Assembly (NCBI GenBank): GCA_903961095.1
Contig: CAJCDH010000026.1
Location: forward strand, 1-33,053
DNA length: 33,053 bases
Direction of reading: 5' to 3'
DNA from: an uncultured Burkholderiales bacterium
Lineage (GTDB): Bacteria > Pseudomonadota > Gammaproteobacteria > Burkholderiales > Burkholderiaceae_C
Of this stretch, positions 1 to 7,291 are shown one piece after another. A program made the translations under genes and the position numbers. The number at the start of each line of letters is the position of its first letter. Within the stretch, counting starts at the first letter, position 1. The notes beneath the pieces are model-generated. The model worked only from the letters and a program-made list of their open reading frames with translations. It was not told where the DNA came from and ran no database searches.

Positions 1-489
1 AGTTTGCCCGGTCAGGGTTGCGGTCTCGGTAATCGACAGTCCTTGCAGCTTGGTGTGTTCGATCACAAGTCGCTGCTTGTCGGGTAAAAACGTCAGCATG
101 TGGTCCAGATCGCGCTGCGAGTCCGCCACTTCGGCGTTGCCGCTGACTGACAAGACTTCCGACCAGTCGTCAATGTCGTCGTGCAAAGCTTCGCGTCGAC
201 CGTGTGCACGCAAATGGTCAATCCATTTGTAGCGCGCAATGGCATACATCCAAGCCGTCAAGGGTTGATCGGATAGGTAGGTGTGGCGCTTTTGATGAAT
301 AGCCAACAGGATTTCTTGCACAAGGTCCTCGACATCACTGGGTTGCGACTGCATGCGTCGATTTAGAAAGCGCCGCAAGTAGCCACTGATGACTTTCAAG
401 GCGCGTGCATAACAGGCGGCATTGCCCTGCTGCGCTTGCTGCCACAGGGCATGCAATTCGACTTCATTGGTTTGCAGGCTTTCGCTCAT
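1..489 (-). CDS. ECF RNA polymerase sigma factor, SigF-like (3' end missing)
   Basis: Extracytoplasmic-function sigma-70 factor that redirects RNA polymerase to stress promoters. I read 163 codons from ATG at 489 to the window edge without a stop. Region 2 is clear around residues 52-95 (SDVEDLVQEILLAIHQKRH, then TAWMYAIARYKWIDHLR). Region 4, with its helix-turn-helix, begins near residue 133 (LPDKQRLVIEHTKLQGLSITE). The wording of region 2 is closest, from memory, to Caulobacter SigF-type factors, whose partner is a DUF1109 (NrsF) membrane anti-sigma; such a gene would be expected beyond the left edge, but this is inference. No Shine-Dalgarno sequence precedes the ATG. A GTAACT-N16-CGAA promoter ends 8 nt before it, so the mRNA may be leaderless or nearly so. 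The same promoter faces the divergent thioredoxin gene, which suggests autoregulation. Confidence 0.9.
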   Translation of the reverse strand, partial: MSESLQTNEVELHALWQQAQQGNAACYARALKVISGYLRRFLNRRMQSQPSDVEDLVQEILLAIHQKRHTYLSDQPLTAWMYAIARYKWIDHLRAHGRREALHDDIDDWSEVLSVSGNAEVADSQRDLDHMLTFLPDKQRLVIEHTKLQGLSITETATLTGQT

Positions 490-497
490 GAAGTCAA

Positions 498-523
498 TTC
501 GTTCGTAGTTAAGGAAAAGTTAC
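498..523 (-). promoter_or_regulatory. ECF-type promoter of the sigma factor gene
   Basis: On the minus strand GTAACT (523-518) is followed after exactly 16 nt by CGAA (501-498), and the sigma ATG starts 8 nt further on. The architecture matches the GTAACC-N16-CGAA promoter I recall for Caulobacter SigF. The same spacing and hexamers appear on the other strand at 556-581, which makes chance unlikely. It implies autoregulation. Confidence 0.7.
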
Positions 524-555
524 AAACAAAAACGAAACAAATAGATTTAATTTTT

Positions 556-581
556 GTAACTTTTTTGCGTTGCCCATCGAA
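556..581 (+). promoter_or_regulatory. ECF-type promoter of the thioredoxin-ccdA pair
   Basis: GTAACT (556-561), 16-nt spacer, CGAA (578-581). It is the mirror copy of the promoter at 498-523, in divergent orientation. The two -35 boxes sit inside a 12-bp perfect inverted repeat (515-526 and 553-564, arm AAAAGTTACAAA). Transcription would start near 588, giving a leader of about 95 nt before the ATG at 682. Confidence 0.7.
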
Positions 582-681
582 TTACACCATGCAGCCAGGG
601 TGCGCTTCATTCGACCGCTTGTTTAAAACCCGTGCACTTCAAGCTGACACATCTTTTGACCACAACCTTCAAGGAAATGAA

Positions 682-1059
682 ATGAAAAAATCTTTCGCGT
701 TTATATCTTTGGCTCTTTGCGCAGCCCTGTCGTCCGTTCACGCTCTGGACATCGCGCCTTACACCCCTCAAGTCTTCGCCGCCAAACAGCAAAACGGTGA
801 AAGGGTAAGTTTGCACTTTCATGCAAATTGGTGCCCCACTTGCCGAGCGCAAGACAAGGTCTTTAAAACCTTTCAAGGTGACGCGTCGGTTCCTGGTACT
901 TTGCTGTTGGTCGACTATGACACCGAGCGCGAACTTAAGCGAGAAATGAATGTTCGTACACAGGCCACCCTCATTGTCTTTAATGGGAAGACGCAAATCA
1001 ATCGCTCTGGTGGTGTGACAGATCCTCAACAGTTACGCGCCGCTCTAAGCTACAACTGA
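682..1059 (+). CDS. Secreted thioredoxin-family protein (WCPTC)
   Basis: A 125-residue periplasmic thiol-disulfide protein. Residues 1-21 form a Sec signal peptide (MKKSFAFISLALCAALSSVHA). The thioredoxin active site WCPTC follows at residues 50-54 (Cys51, Cys54), then a short thioredoxin core ending with a TLIVFNGK strand. The ATG at 682 is preferred because AAGGAAAT lies just upstream and the signal peptide starts there; the frame is open further upstream to an ATG at 589 and beyond, but those extensions look non-coding. The next gene is a CcdA/DsbD-type membrane electron carrier 21 nt downstream, so this protein is a likely acceptor of electrons brought across the membrane. The ECF promoter upstream suggests induction by envelope, metal or thiol stress (inference). 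The exact subfamily and substrate are unknown. Confidence 0.85.
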   Translation: MKKSFAFISLALCAALSSVHALDIAPYTPQVFAAKQQNGERVSLHFHANWCPTCRAQDKVFKTFQGDASVPGTLLLVDYDTERELKREMNVRTQATLIVFNGKTQINRSGGVTDPQQLRAALSYN

Positions 1060-1080
1060 ACGCCACTTCGAAAGATTGTG

Positions 1081-1809
1081 ATGGATTTGTCCCTCCCCAC
1101 CTTGGGCCTGAGCCTGCTGGCCGGTAGCTTGACCACCTTGTCGCCTTGTGTATTTCCAATTTTGCCTTTGGTGCTGGGCGGCTCGGTAAGCGGTAACCGG
1201 TCATCGCCACTGTGGATGGGCTTAGGCATGGCGCTCTCGTTTGCGCTGGCTGGAATGCTGTTGGGCTTGATTGGCCCAGCGCTCGGATTGGACAGCGAGC
1301 ATTTGCGCACAGCAGGTGCGCTGATGTTGATCGCCATGGGTTTGATCATGTGGGTTCCAGCTTGGAATGAGCGCTTAACTCTTTGGATGCAGCCCCTAGC
1401 CAGCAGCGCACACAAGGCCTCTAGCAGTTTGGATGGCGGCACTTGGTGGAGCGCATTGATGCTGGGCGGCGTTCTGGGATTGGTTTGGAGCCCCTGCTCC
1501 GGGCCTTTGCTGGCTTCTGCACTCACACTGGTTGCTACCGAGGGAGGCGTAGCGCGTGGCGGAATTGTTTTAGGTTTGTTTGGATTGGGCGCAGCCATTC
1601 CATTGGTGGTCGTGGCCTATGCGTCCCGAAAAGGATTCCAGTTGGCTCAAGGGTGGGTTTTGTCGCGAATAGACCAAGTTAAAAAAGTATTTGCGGCTTT
1701 GATCCTTTTGACTGGCTTGGCGATTTTGACCGGCTTAGACAAATGGCTTGAAGCGCAAGTGTTAGATCACCTGCCTGACATGTGGTTGAGCTTAAGCACT
1801 TGGCTTTAG
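1081..1809 (+). CDS. CcdA/DsbD-like cytochrome c biogenesis transmembrane protein
   Basis: A 242-residue integral membrane protein with about six hydrophobic helices. It has the two hallmark cysteine motifs of the CcdA/DsbD transmembrane family: SPCVFPILP (Cys23) and WSPCSGP (Cys139). Members move reducing equivalents from cytoplasmic thioredoxin to periplasmic thioredoxin-like proteins. The preceding gene encodes just such a protein, so the two probably act together. ATG at 1081 is chosen over GTG at 1078 because GAAAG at 1070-1074 is better spaced for it. It is shorter than full DsbD, having neither the N- nor the C-terminal periplasmic domain, as is usual for CcdA. Probably co-transcribed from the ECF promoter at 556-581. 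Confidence 0.85.
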   Translation: MDLSLPTLGLSLLAGSLTTLSPCVFPILPLVLGGSVSGNRSSPLWMGLGMALSFALAGMLLGLIGPALGLDSEHLRTAGALMLIAMGLIMWVPAWNERLTLWMQPLASSAHKASSSLDGGTWWSALMLGGVLGLVWSPCSGPLLASALTLVATEGGVARGGIVLGLFGLGAAIPLVVVAYASRKGFQLAQGWVLSRIDQVKKVFAALILLTGLAILTGLDKWLEAQVLDHLPDMWLSLSTWL

Positions 1810-1866
1810 CATGCAGGTACAAACTTCGCTACTAAAGTCGGAATTGCGGCGGTATGACTTTGAAAC

Positions 1867-1895
1867 AAAAAAGCCCCACTCGTTCAAAGTGAGGC
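1867..1895 (-). terminator. Rho-independent terminator after tRNA-His
   Basis: Minus-strand hairpin with arms GCCTCACT and AGTGGGGC (1873-1880 with 1888-1895, one mismatch) and a 7-nt loop. It is followed by six T residues (A-run 1867-1872 on the plus strand). It lies 17 bp beyond the CCA end of tRNA-His and ends the ppiD-tRNA-His transcript. Confidence 0.75.
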
Positions 1896-1912
1896 TAAGT
1901 TGTAGTTTTAAA

Positions 1913-1989
1913 TGGGGTGGCTGATGGGGCTCGAACCCACGACAACAGGAATCACAATCCTGGACTCTACCAACTGAGCTACAGCCACC
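1913..1989 (-). tRNA. tRNA-His (GTG anticodon)
   Basis: A 77-nt gene with encoded CCA (1913-1915). The cloverleaf is complete: acceptor arm GGTGGCT/AGCCACC with the extra 5' G typical of tRNA-His, D-arm AGCTCAGTTGGTAGAGT, anticodon loop with GTG in TTGTGAT, and T-loop GGTTCGAGCC. It is near-identical to the E. coli tRNA-His. It starts 35 bp after the ppiD stop and probably shares its transcript. Confidence 0.97.
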
Positions 1990-2024
1990 GTAGAAGCGAA
2001 ATTATAGCCGAAAGTATTTCTCTT

Positions 2025-3962
2025 TCAGGCGCCCTGAGCCTCTGACTTTGCCTTAGCTGCACTGGGCTTTGGCACCAGAATTTCCGCCTTCAGCTTGGTC
2101 TTCAATTGGGCAATGTAGGCCTGAGTTTCAGCTGTGCCCCACAGTTGCGTAAATTGCTGCTGTGCTTGTGCCATGAGCGCTTTATTTTCTGGCTCAGGGG
2201 GAAAAATCTTAGTCACTCGCACCACAGCAAAACCTTGAGCACCCAAATCAACGCCATTGACAGAAGGCAAATTGCTGGGGTCGGCGCGCAATGCAGCCTC
2301 TACCACTTGCGGCAATTGCCTTTGTGTATTTTCTCGCGAAATCACAATGGCATTGGGAAGTGTGTCGGAACCGGTTTTGGCCTTGAGTGCCGCCAAGCGT
2401 TGCTCGCCCTGTGCTTTGGCAATTTCGGCAGCTTTCTCTTGAGTCAGGGCGCGTTTCACAAACTCTTTGACCTCGGCAAGCGGCAAGGTGGCTGCAGGTT
2501 GATGCTTGACAACACGCGCAGAAACAAGCGTACTTGGGGCCACTTCAATGGCTTCTGTATTGCGCTGCTTTTGCAAGGAAGCTTCGTTGAACAAGGCATT
2601 TAACAAAGCCGGATTGGTCAAAACACTCTTGGACTGCCCTGCAGCTGGCTGACGCGCCACTTGATTGGCCTTTTGAATGTTGAGTTTAAGTTTGTCCGCA
2701 ACGGGCTTCAAGCTGTCAGATTGTTCGTACACCATGTTGGAAAAGGTTTCAGCCAGTTCGGCATATTTGCGCTGTGCTTGTTCCTTTTTCAAGTCTGCCT
2801 CTAAAGACGGGCGAAGTGACTCAAAGCTTTGTGCTTTGGGCACCTTGATATCTGTAACTTGAATGATGTGATAGCCAAACTCAGATTCCACCAAATCGCT
2901 GATGTCTGACTTTTTCATGCTGAAAACGGCGTCTTCAAAAACTTTGACCATGGCACCACGACCAAAGAAATCCAAATCGCCGCCCTTCAATGCAGAGCCA
3001 GGATCTTGCGAATTTTTGCGGGCAACTTCTGCAAAGCTAGCAGGCTTGGCTTTAACGGATTTCAACAATTCTTCGGCCTTGGCGCGCGCTACTTTTTTCT
3101 CAGCTTCTGGCGCTTCTTTGGCCGCAGTGATCAAGATATGGCTGGCTCGTCGCTCTTCCTTGCTGGACAAGCGCTGAAGGTTTTGCTCATAGTAAGACTT
3201 CAAGTCTTGCTCATTCAGTGTGACTGATTGACGCAAAGTTTCGATGTCGAGCACAAGGTATTCGATGTCAGCCGATTCCATTGACTGGTATTTGGCTTTA
3301 TTTTTTTCGTAATAAGTTTGCAAGTCGGCATCTGAAACGGTTACTTTGCTGAGGTAATCGGCGACGGGGAAATTTAGAATTTGCACTTCACGTCGCTGCA
3401 TGAAGGCATTCAAGGCTGTTTGCGTTTGAGCAGAAGTAGCATAGGCAGAGGCTTGTACACCTTGAATGACTTGTCTGTTGGACAAATCAGCACGCACTTG
3501 CATTTCAAACATTTCGGGGGTCATGCCTTGTGAAGCAGCCAATTGCTTGTAGCGCTCCATATCAAGCTTGCCATCGGGCGTGCGCAATGCAGCAATGGCT
3601 GGACTTTGCTGCAGCTCACGTGCCAAACGTGTGTCGCTGGCCACCAAATGCATTTTTTGAGCGGCGGCGGCAATGACTTTATCTCGCACCATTCGCTCTA
3701 GTGTGGCGTACTTGGCTTCAGGGGTGTCAAACAACTTCACATCCAAGTTGGGCATGGATGCGCGAATGCGATCAACTTCGCTTTTGTGCGCGGTATCCCA
3801 ATCTGATTGGTTAATTTTTTGACCATCAACCTTGGCAACGACTATGCCCTTGTCGTCAAAACGACTGTAGCCTTCTAGACCAAACAAGACGAAGGAAGGA
3901 ATGATGAGCAAGAACAACAAGCCCATCATGATCTTGGTGTTGTTGCGGACAAAATCAAACAT
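2025..3962 (-). CDS. ppiD: PpiD-like periplasmic peptidyl-prolyl isomerase / folding chaperone
   Basis: A 645-residue inner-membrane-anchored periplasmic chaperone that assists outer-membrane and secreted proteins leaving the Sec translocon. One transmembrane anchor lies at residues 11-29 (IMMGLLFLLIIPSFVLFGL). A SurA-type N-terminal chaperone region follows (about 35-200). A parvulin (rotamase) domain spans about 271-373, starting RRASHILI and including SQDPGSALKGGDLDFFGRG and ESEFGYHIIQV. A C-terminal chaperone-like region completes it. Length and layout fit PpiD. AGAGAG lies upstream of the ATG at 3962. The gene sits between two tRNA genes, after a terminator and before tRNA-His, an arrangement common near hup in betaproteobacteria. 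Many PpiD parvulin domains have weak isomerase activity, so the chaperone role may dominate. Confidence 0.93.
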   Translation of the reverse strand: MFDFVRNNTKIMMGLLFLLIIPSFVLFGLEGYSRFDDKGIVVAKVDGQKINQSDWDTAHKSEVDRIRASMPNLDVKLFDTPEAKYATLERMVRDKVIAAAAQKMHLVASDTRLARELQQSPAIAALRTPDGKLDMERYKQLAASQGMTPEMFEMQVRADLSNRQVIQGVQASAYATSAQTQTALNAFMQRREVQILNFPVADYLSKVTVSDADLQTYYEKNKAKYQSMESADIEYLVLDIETLRQSVTLNEQDLKSYYEQNLQRLSSKEERRASHILITAAKEAPEAEKKVARAKAEELLKSVKAKPASFAEVARKNSQDPGSALKGGDLDFFGRGAMVKVFEDAVFSMKKSDISDLVESEFGYHIIQVTDIKVPKAQSFESLRPSLEADLKKEQAQRKYAELAETFSNMVYEQSDSLKPVADKLKLNIQKANQVARQPAAGQSKSVLTNPALLNALFNEASLQKQRNTEAIEVAPSTLVSARVVKHQPAATLPLAEVKEFVKRALTQEKAAEIAKAQGEQRLAALKAKTGSDTLPNAIVISRENTQRQLPQVVEAALRADPSNLPSVNGVDLGAQGFAVVRVTKIFPPEPENKALMAQAQQQFTQLWGTAETQAYIAQLKTKLKAEILVPKPSAAKAKSEAQGA

Positions 3963-3999
3963 GTGAAAACTCTCTGTTTATGGAAGCTGTAATGGTCTA

Positions 4000-4032
4000 A
4001 AAAGACGAAAGGCGAACAACCTGTTCGCCTTT
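4000..4032 (-). terminator. Rho-independent terminator after tRNA-Val
   Basis: An 11-bp perfect stem (4008-4018 with 4022-4032, arm AAAGGCGAACA) and a 3-nt loop, followed on the minus strand by CGTCTTTTT. It separates the hup-tRNA-Val transcript from ppiD. Confidence 0.8.
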
Positions 4033-4041
4033 GCTTGGGGG

Positions 4042-4117
4042 TGGTGGGTGCTGACGGGGTCGAACCGCCGACCTACGCCTTGTAAGGGCGCCGCTCTACC
4101 GACTGAGCTAAGCACCC
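4042..4117 (-). tRNA. tRNA-Val (TAC anticodon)
   Basis: A 76-nt gene with encoded CCA (4042-4044). The acceptor arm is GGGTGCT/AGCACCC, the D-arm AGCTCAGTCGGTAGAGC, the anticodon loop CTTACAA with anticodon TAC, and the T-arm GGCGGTTCGACCCCGTC. It lies 14 bp after the hup stop codon with no terminator between, so it is probably processed from the hup transcript. Confidence 0.97.
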
Positions 4118-4131
4118 CCCTTAATCAAAGA

Positions 4132-4404
4132 TTAATTCAAGGCGTCTTTAAGGGCTTTGCCTGGACGGAACTTAGGCACCTTGGCAGATTTAATTTTGAT
4201 GGCAACGCCAGTGCGGGGGTTGCGGCCAGTGCGAGCAGCGCGCTTGGTGACAGCAAAAGTGCCGAAACCAACCAAGGCGACAGTGCCGCCTTTTTTCAAT
4301 GTGGTGCGAACAGCGCCAATGGTGGCTTCCAATGCACGACCAGCAGCAGCCTTAGAAATGTCTGCTTGTTTAGCAATGTGCTCGATCAATTCTGTTTTGT
4401 TCAT
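4132..4404 (-). CDS. hup: HU-family DNA-binding protein
   Basis: A 90-residue histone-like nucleoid protein. It starts [20 protein letters not shown], has the conserved GFGTF turn, and the DNA-binding arm with [12 protein letters not shown] followed by [15 protein letters not shown]. Length and sequence are typical of the HU beta-type subunit, which binds DNA as a dimer and helps shape the nucleoid. ATG at 4404 is used because family members begin MNKTELI; the longer reading from 4431 adds nine unconserved residues. The ribosome binding site is weak. A 15-bp palindrome sits in the 5' leader (4429-4443). tRNA-Val follows directly. Confidence 0.95.
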   Translation of the reverse strand: MNKTELIEHIAKQADISKAAAGRALEATIGAVRTTLKKGGTVALVGFGTFAVTKRAARTGRNPRTGVAIKIKSAKVPKFRPGKALKDALN

Positions 4405-4428
4405 ACAAAGAGCTTTCGAAAATAAATG

Positions 4429-4443
4429 CACTCAATTTGAGTG
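4429..4443. repeat. 15-bp palindrome upstream of hup
   Basis: Arms CACTCAA and TTGAGTG around a single central T, 25 bp upstream of the hup start codon. It could be an operator or an mRNA hairpin in the leader. The remaining 225 bp up to 4668 is AT-rich, presumably the hup promoter region. It has a TTGACA on the minus strand (4521-4516) but no convincing -10 partner. Confidence 0.35.
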
Positions 4444-4668
4444 ACTCATCAGAGTTAAAAAATTTGTTTGAGGTTTGAACAACATCTGGGAAAAAAACTG
4501 TCTCCGCAATGAATATGTCAACTTCAATTTAAACAGACAAAACGCTTCTGTCAAATGATATTTCAGTCAGAAACTTCAATGCGACCCGAATTCTAGATCT
4601 AAACTGAATGGCGACGGAGGACTTGGCGAAAAAAAAATTTTAGTTTCAAAACTTGATCCCAAAAGTTC

Positions 4669-5754
4669 TCATAAAGCATCGGCTATGGCTTTGCCTACGT
4701 CTTGTGTATTAGCAGAACCCCCAATATCAGCAGTGCGAGGCGCGCCACTATTTGGTGCTAAAACTTTTTCAATGGCCCCCAACACAGCATCGTGCGCAGC
4801 TTTGGAACCCAGAAATTCCAACATCATGGCGCCACACCAAATTTGGCCAATGGGGTTGGCAATGTTCTTGCCTGCAATGTCGGGGGCAGAGCCATGCACC
4901 GGTTCAAACAAAGACGGATATTTGCGATCGGGGTTGAGGTTGGCACTCGGTGCAATGCCTATGGTGCCAGTGCAAGCTGGGCCCAAGTCGCTCAAGATAT
5001 CACCAAACAAATTGCTCGCAACCACCACATCAAAAAAGTCAGGGCGTTGTACAAAGTGCGCAGTCAAAATATCAATGTGGAACTTGTCAAGCTGAATTCC
5101 AGGATAGTTTTTGGACATCTCTACAACACGCTCATCCCAATAGGGCATGGTGATGGCAATGCCATTCGACTTGGTGGCGCTGGTTAAATGTTTTTTTGGT
5201 CGCGACTGGGCCAACTCAAATGCAAACTTCAAAACGCGATCGACACCTATCCGCGACATCACCGTTTCTTGCATCACAATTTCTCTCTCGGTGCCGGGGT
5301 ACATGCGGCCGCCAATGCTGGAGTATTCGCCTTCGGTGTTTTCACGCACGATGTACATGTCAATTTCGCCAGGCTGCCTGGGCGAGCCATCTTTTCGAAC
5401 CACAGGCGCAATGATGCCGGGCATGAGCCTAGCCGGGCGCAAGTTGATGTATTGGTCAAACTCTCGGCGGAACAAAAGCAAAGAGCCCCACAAAGACACG
5501 TGGTCTGCTATTTTGTCGGGCCAACCCACTGCACCAAAGTAGATGGCGTCATGGCCACCTATTTGGTCTTTCCAGTTGTCGGGCAACATTTGACCGTGCT
5601 TCTCGAAGTAATCCCAACTTGAAAAATCAAAATGATCAAACTTCAAGTCAAGATTGAACTTGGAAGCTGCAGCCTCCATCACGCGCAAACCCTCTGGCAT
5701 GACCTCTTTGCCAATACCGTCGCCAGCAATCACTGCAATGCGTTTTTGACTCAT
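4669..5754 (-). CDS. ttuC: Tartrate dehydrogenase / D-malate dehydrogenase (isopropylmalate dehydrogenase family)
   Basis: A 361-residue NAD-dependent oxidative decarboxylase for tartrate or D-malate. The family is clear from the GDGIGKEVMPEGLRV start, the cofactor/metal segment NLFGDILSDLGPACTGTIG, and EPVHGSAPDIAGKNIANP. The segment FFEKH-like WDYFEKHGQMLPDNWKDQI and VGWPDKIADHVSLWG are characteristic of the TtuC/DmlA subgroup rather than LeuB. A good ribosome binding site (GAAGGAGAG) precedes the ATG. It lies 17 bp after the EamA-type exporter gene and on the same strand, so it is probably the last gene of the uvrC-pgsA-eamA-ttuC row. Substrate choice (tartrate, D-malate, or both) cannot be settled from the sequence. 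Confidence 0.88.
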   Translation of the reverse strand: MSQKRIAVIAGDGIGKEVMPEGLRVMEAAASKFNLDLKFDHFDFSSWDYFEKHGQMLPDNWKDQIGGHDAIYFGAVGWPDKIADHVSLWGSLLLFRREFDQYINLRPARLMPGIIAPVVRKDGSPRQPGEIDMYIVRENTEGEYSSIGGRMYPGTEREIVMQETVMSRIGVDRVLKFAFELAQSRPKKHLTSATKSNGIAITMPYWDERVVEMSKNYPGIQLDKFHIDILTAHFVQRPDFFDVVVASNLFGDILSDLGPACTGTIGIAPSANLNPDRKYPSLFEPVHGSAPDIAGKNIANPIGQIWCGAMMLEFLGSKAAHDAVLGAIEKVLAPNSGAPRTADIGGSANTQDVGKAIADAL

Positions 5755-5771
5755 TTTCTCTCTCCTTCAAT

Positions 5772-6674
5772 TTATTTAGCAGGCCTTAACACCCAACTCA
5801 CGCCCCATGCTGTCAGTGCAATTCCAATCAAAGTGACTGCCGTGATGGGTTCATCAAATAAGAACCAGGCCATCACCGCAGTGCAGGGTGGCACCAAATA
5901 CATCAAACTCGTGACACGGGCAGCAGCACCCTTTTGAATGAGTATGTACAAAAGCGAACTACCGCCCAATGTCAATCCTAATACAGACCAAGCCATGGCA
6001 CCCATGCTTTCAATATTCCATTGAATCGATTCAGTTTCTAACCATGCGATGGGCGTAGTCACAAGCATGGCCGCAATCAATTGTGTGGTGTTGGCCGTTC
6101 GAACATCGCAGGGCTTGACAAAGTTTTTTTGGTAAAGAGTCCCAAGCGTGATCGACAAAAGTGCCATAAGAGCAAAGCTCAAATTTAGCAGGGTCACGTG
6201 ATCAAGAGCGCTGCCTTGAGTGAGTTTTCGCCAGACCACCAAGAGCAAGCCCAAAAACCCCAAAATCAGACCCATCCACTGGCGCTTGCTAACTCGGTTT
6301 TCAGCGCTTTCGCTTCTAGAAGACAGCCAGATGGCTGTTAGAACCGGCTGAAGTCCAACGATGAGGGCTGATAAACCTGAGCCCATTCCTGCTTTCACTG
6401 CAGCCCAAACACCGCCCAAATAACCTGCGTGCATGAGTATGCCCGTGACTGAAAGGTGAAACCACTCTGCGCGGCTTTGTGGCCACCGAACACCTGCTAT
6501 GCGTATCCAAATGACAAAACATGCAATTGACAAAGCATATCGAAACCACAAAAAGGAAAAAGGCGGCGCGTGGGGCATGCCAAAGCGCGCAACAATGAAA
6601 CCCGTGCTCCAAATGAGCACAAACACCGCAGGCATCGCGCGCAACCAAGCAGCAGATGAATCCGAGTGACTCAT
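5772..6674 (-). CDS. EamA/DMT-superfamily transporter
   Basis: A 300-residue inner-membrane protein with about ten hydrophobic helices in two EamA repeats. The first begins AVFVLIWSTGFIVARFGMPHAPP and the second FALMALLSITLGTLYQKNF. This is the drug/metabolite transporter layout; members usually export amino acids or other metabolites. The start ATG overlaps the pgsA stop (ATGA, 6671-6674), which implies translational coupling. The tartrate/malate dehydrogenase gene follows 17 bp later. The substrate is unknown. Confidence 0.88.
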   Translation of the reverse strand: MSHSDSSAAWLRAMPAVFVLIWSTGFIVARFGMPHAPPFSFLWFRYALSIACFVIWIRIAGVRWPQSRAEWFHLSVTGILMHAGYLGGVWAAVKAGMGSGLSALIVGLQPVLTAIWLSSRSESAENRVSKRQWMGLILGFLGLLLVVWRKLTQGSALDHVTLLNLSFALMALLSITLGTLYQKNFVKPCDVRTANTTQLIAAMLVTTPIAWLETESIQWNIESMGAMAWSVLGLTLGGSSLLYILIQKGAAARVTSLMYLVPPCTAVMAWFLFDEPITAVTLIGIALTAWGVSWVLRPAK

Positions 6675-7237
6675 TTCACTCGAGCGCGAATTTCAGGCAA
6701 GGCCTTTTGCATGTAATAAATCATGGACCAGATGGTCAAGATGGAGGCTAAGCAAATGAGTACAGTACCCCACAAATGCGTGTTGATGACCCCAAATAGT
6801 TGGCCGTTGTAGAGCAAAAATGGGATGGCCACCATCTGAACGGCGGTTTTGAGTTTGCCTACAAAATGAACTGCGACGCTTTTGCTGGCCCCAATTTGTG
6901 CCATCCATTCGCGCAATGCAGAGATGGCAATCTCACGGCCAATGATAATCAGCGCTACCAACACATGAACTCGGTGCAAATGCACCAACATCAGGAGTGA
7001 AGCACACACCAAGAACTTGTCGGCAACTGGGTCTAGGAATGCACCAAACGAAGAAGTTTGATTAAGTTTGCGAGCCAAATAGCCGTCGAGCCAGTCGGTG
7101 ATTGCAAAAACCACAAACATGGTGGTGGCTAAAAAATTGCGCTGCTCAACTGGCAAGTCGGAGTAGAACACCCCCACGATGAACGGAACCGCGATAATTC
7201 GCGTCCAAGTCATGATGGTAGGGATGGTGAAAAACAT
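6671..7237 (-). CDS. pgsA: CDP-diacylglycerol-glycerol-3-phosphate 3-phosphatidyltransferase
   Basis: A 188-residue membrane enzyme that makes phosphatidylglycerol phosphate from CDP-diacylglycerol and glycerol 3-phosphate. The CDP-alcohol phosphotransferase signature DG-x2-AR-x8-G-x3-D-x3-D is intact in DWLDGYLARKLNQTSSFGAF and the following LDPVADK. About four to five hydrophobic helices follow the usual plan. It lies 54 bp after uvrC, the common bacterial neighbour. No Shine-Dalgarno sequence is visible; instead CACAAT stands 7 nt before the ATG, as in the uvrC and earP starts, so an internal leaderless promoter is possible. The stop overlaps the next ATG. Confidence 0.95.
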   Translation of the reverse strand: MFFTIPTIMTWTRIIAVPFIVGVFYSDLPVEQRNFLATTMFVVFAITDWLDGYLARKLNQTSSFGAFLDPVADKFLVCASLLMLVHLHRVHVLVALIIIGREIAISALREWMAQIGASKSVAVHFVGKLKTAVQMVAIPFLLYNGQLFGVINTHLWGTVLICLASILTIWSMIYYMQKALPEIRARVK

Positions 7238-7291
7238 GGAGCGTATTGTGTCATGCCTTCAAGACAATTTGCTGACACAAGCCCTCAAGCC

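Noticed and set aside
436-681. N-terminal extension of the thioredoxin-like protein to an ATG at 436 or 589
   Set aside because: It would cross the divergent ECF promoter region and the sigma gene. The ATG at 682 has AAGGAAAT upstream and begins a clear signal peptide.
1050-1598. 182-residue open frame on the minus strand opposite the ccdA-like gene
   Set aside because: Low-complexity Pro/Ala/Ser reading with no recognisable domain; the opposite strand has a clear CcdA family protein.
4493-4521. TTGACA on the minus strand as a hup promoter
   Set aside because: No acceptable -10 box at 16-18 bp; the expected position reads GTTTTT. It may still be part of the promoter, but I cannot support it.
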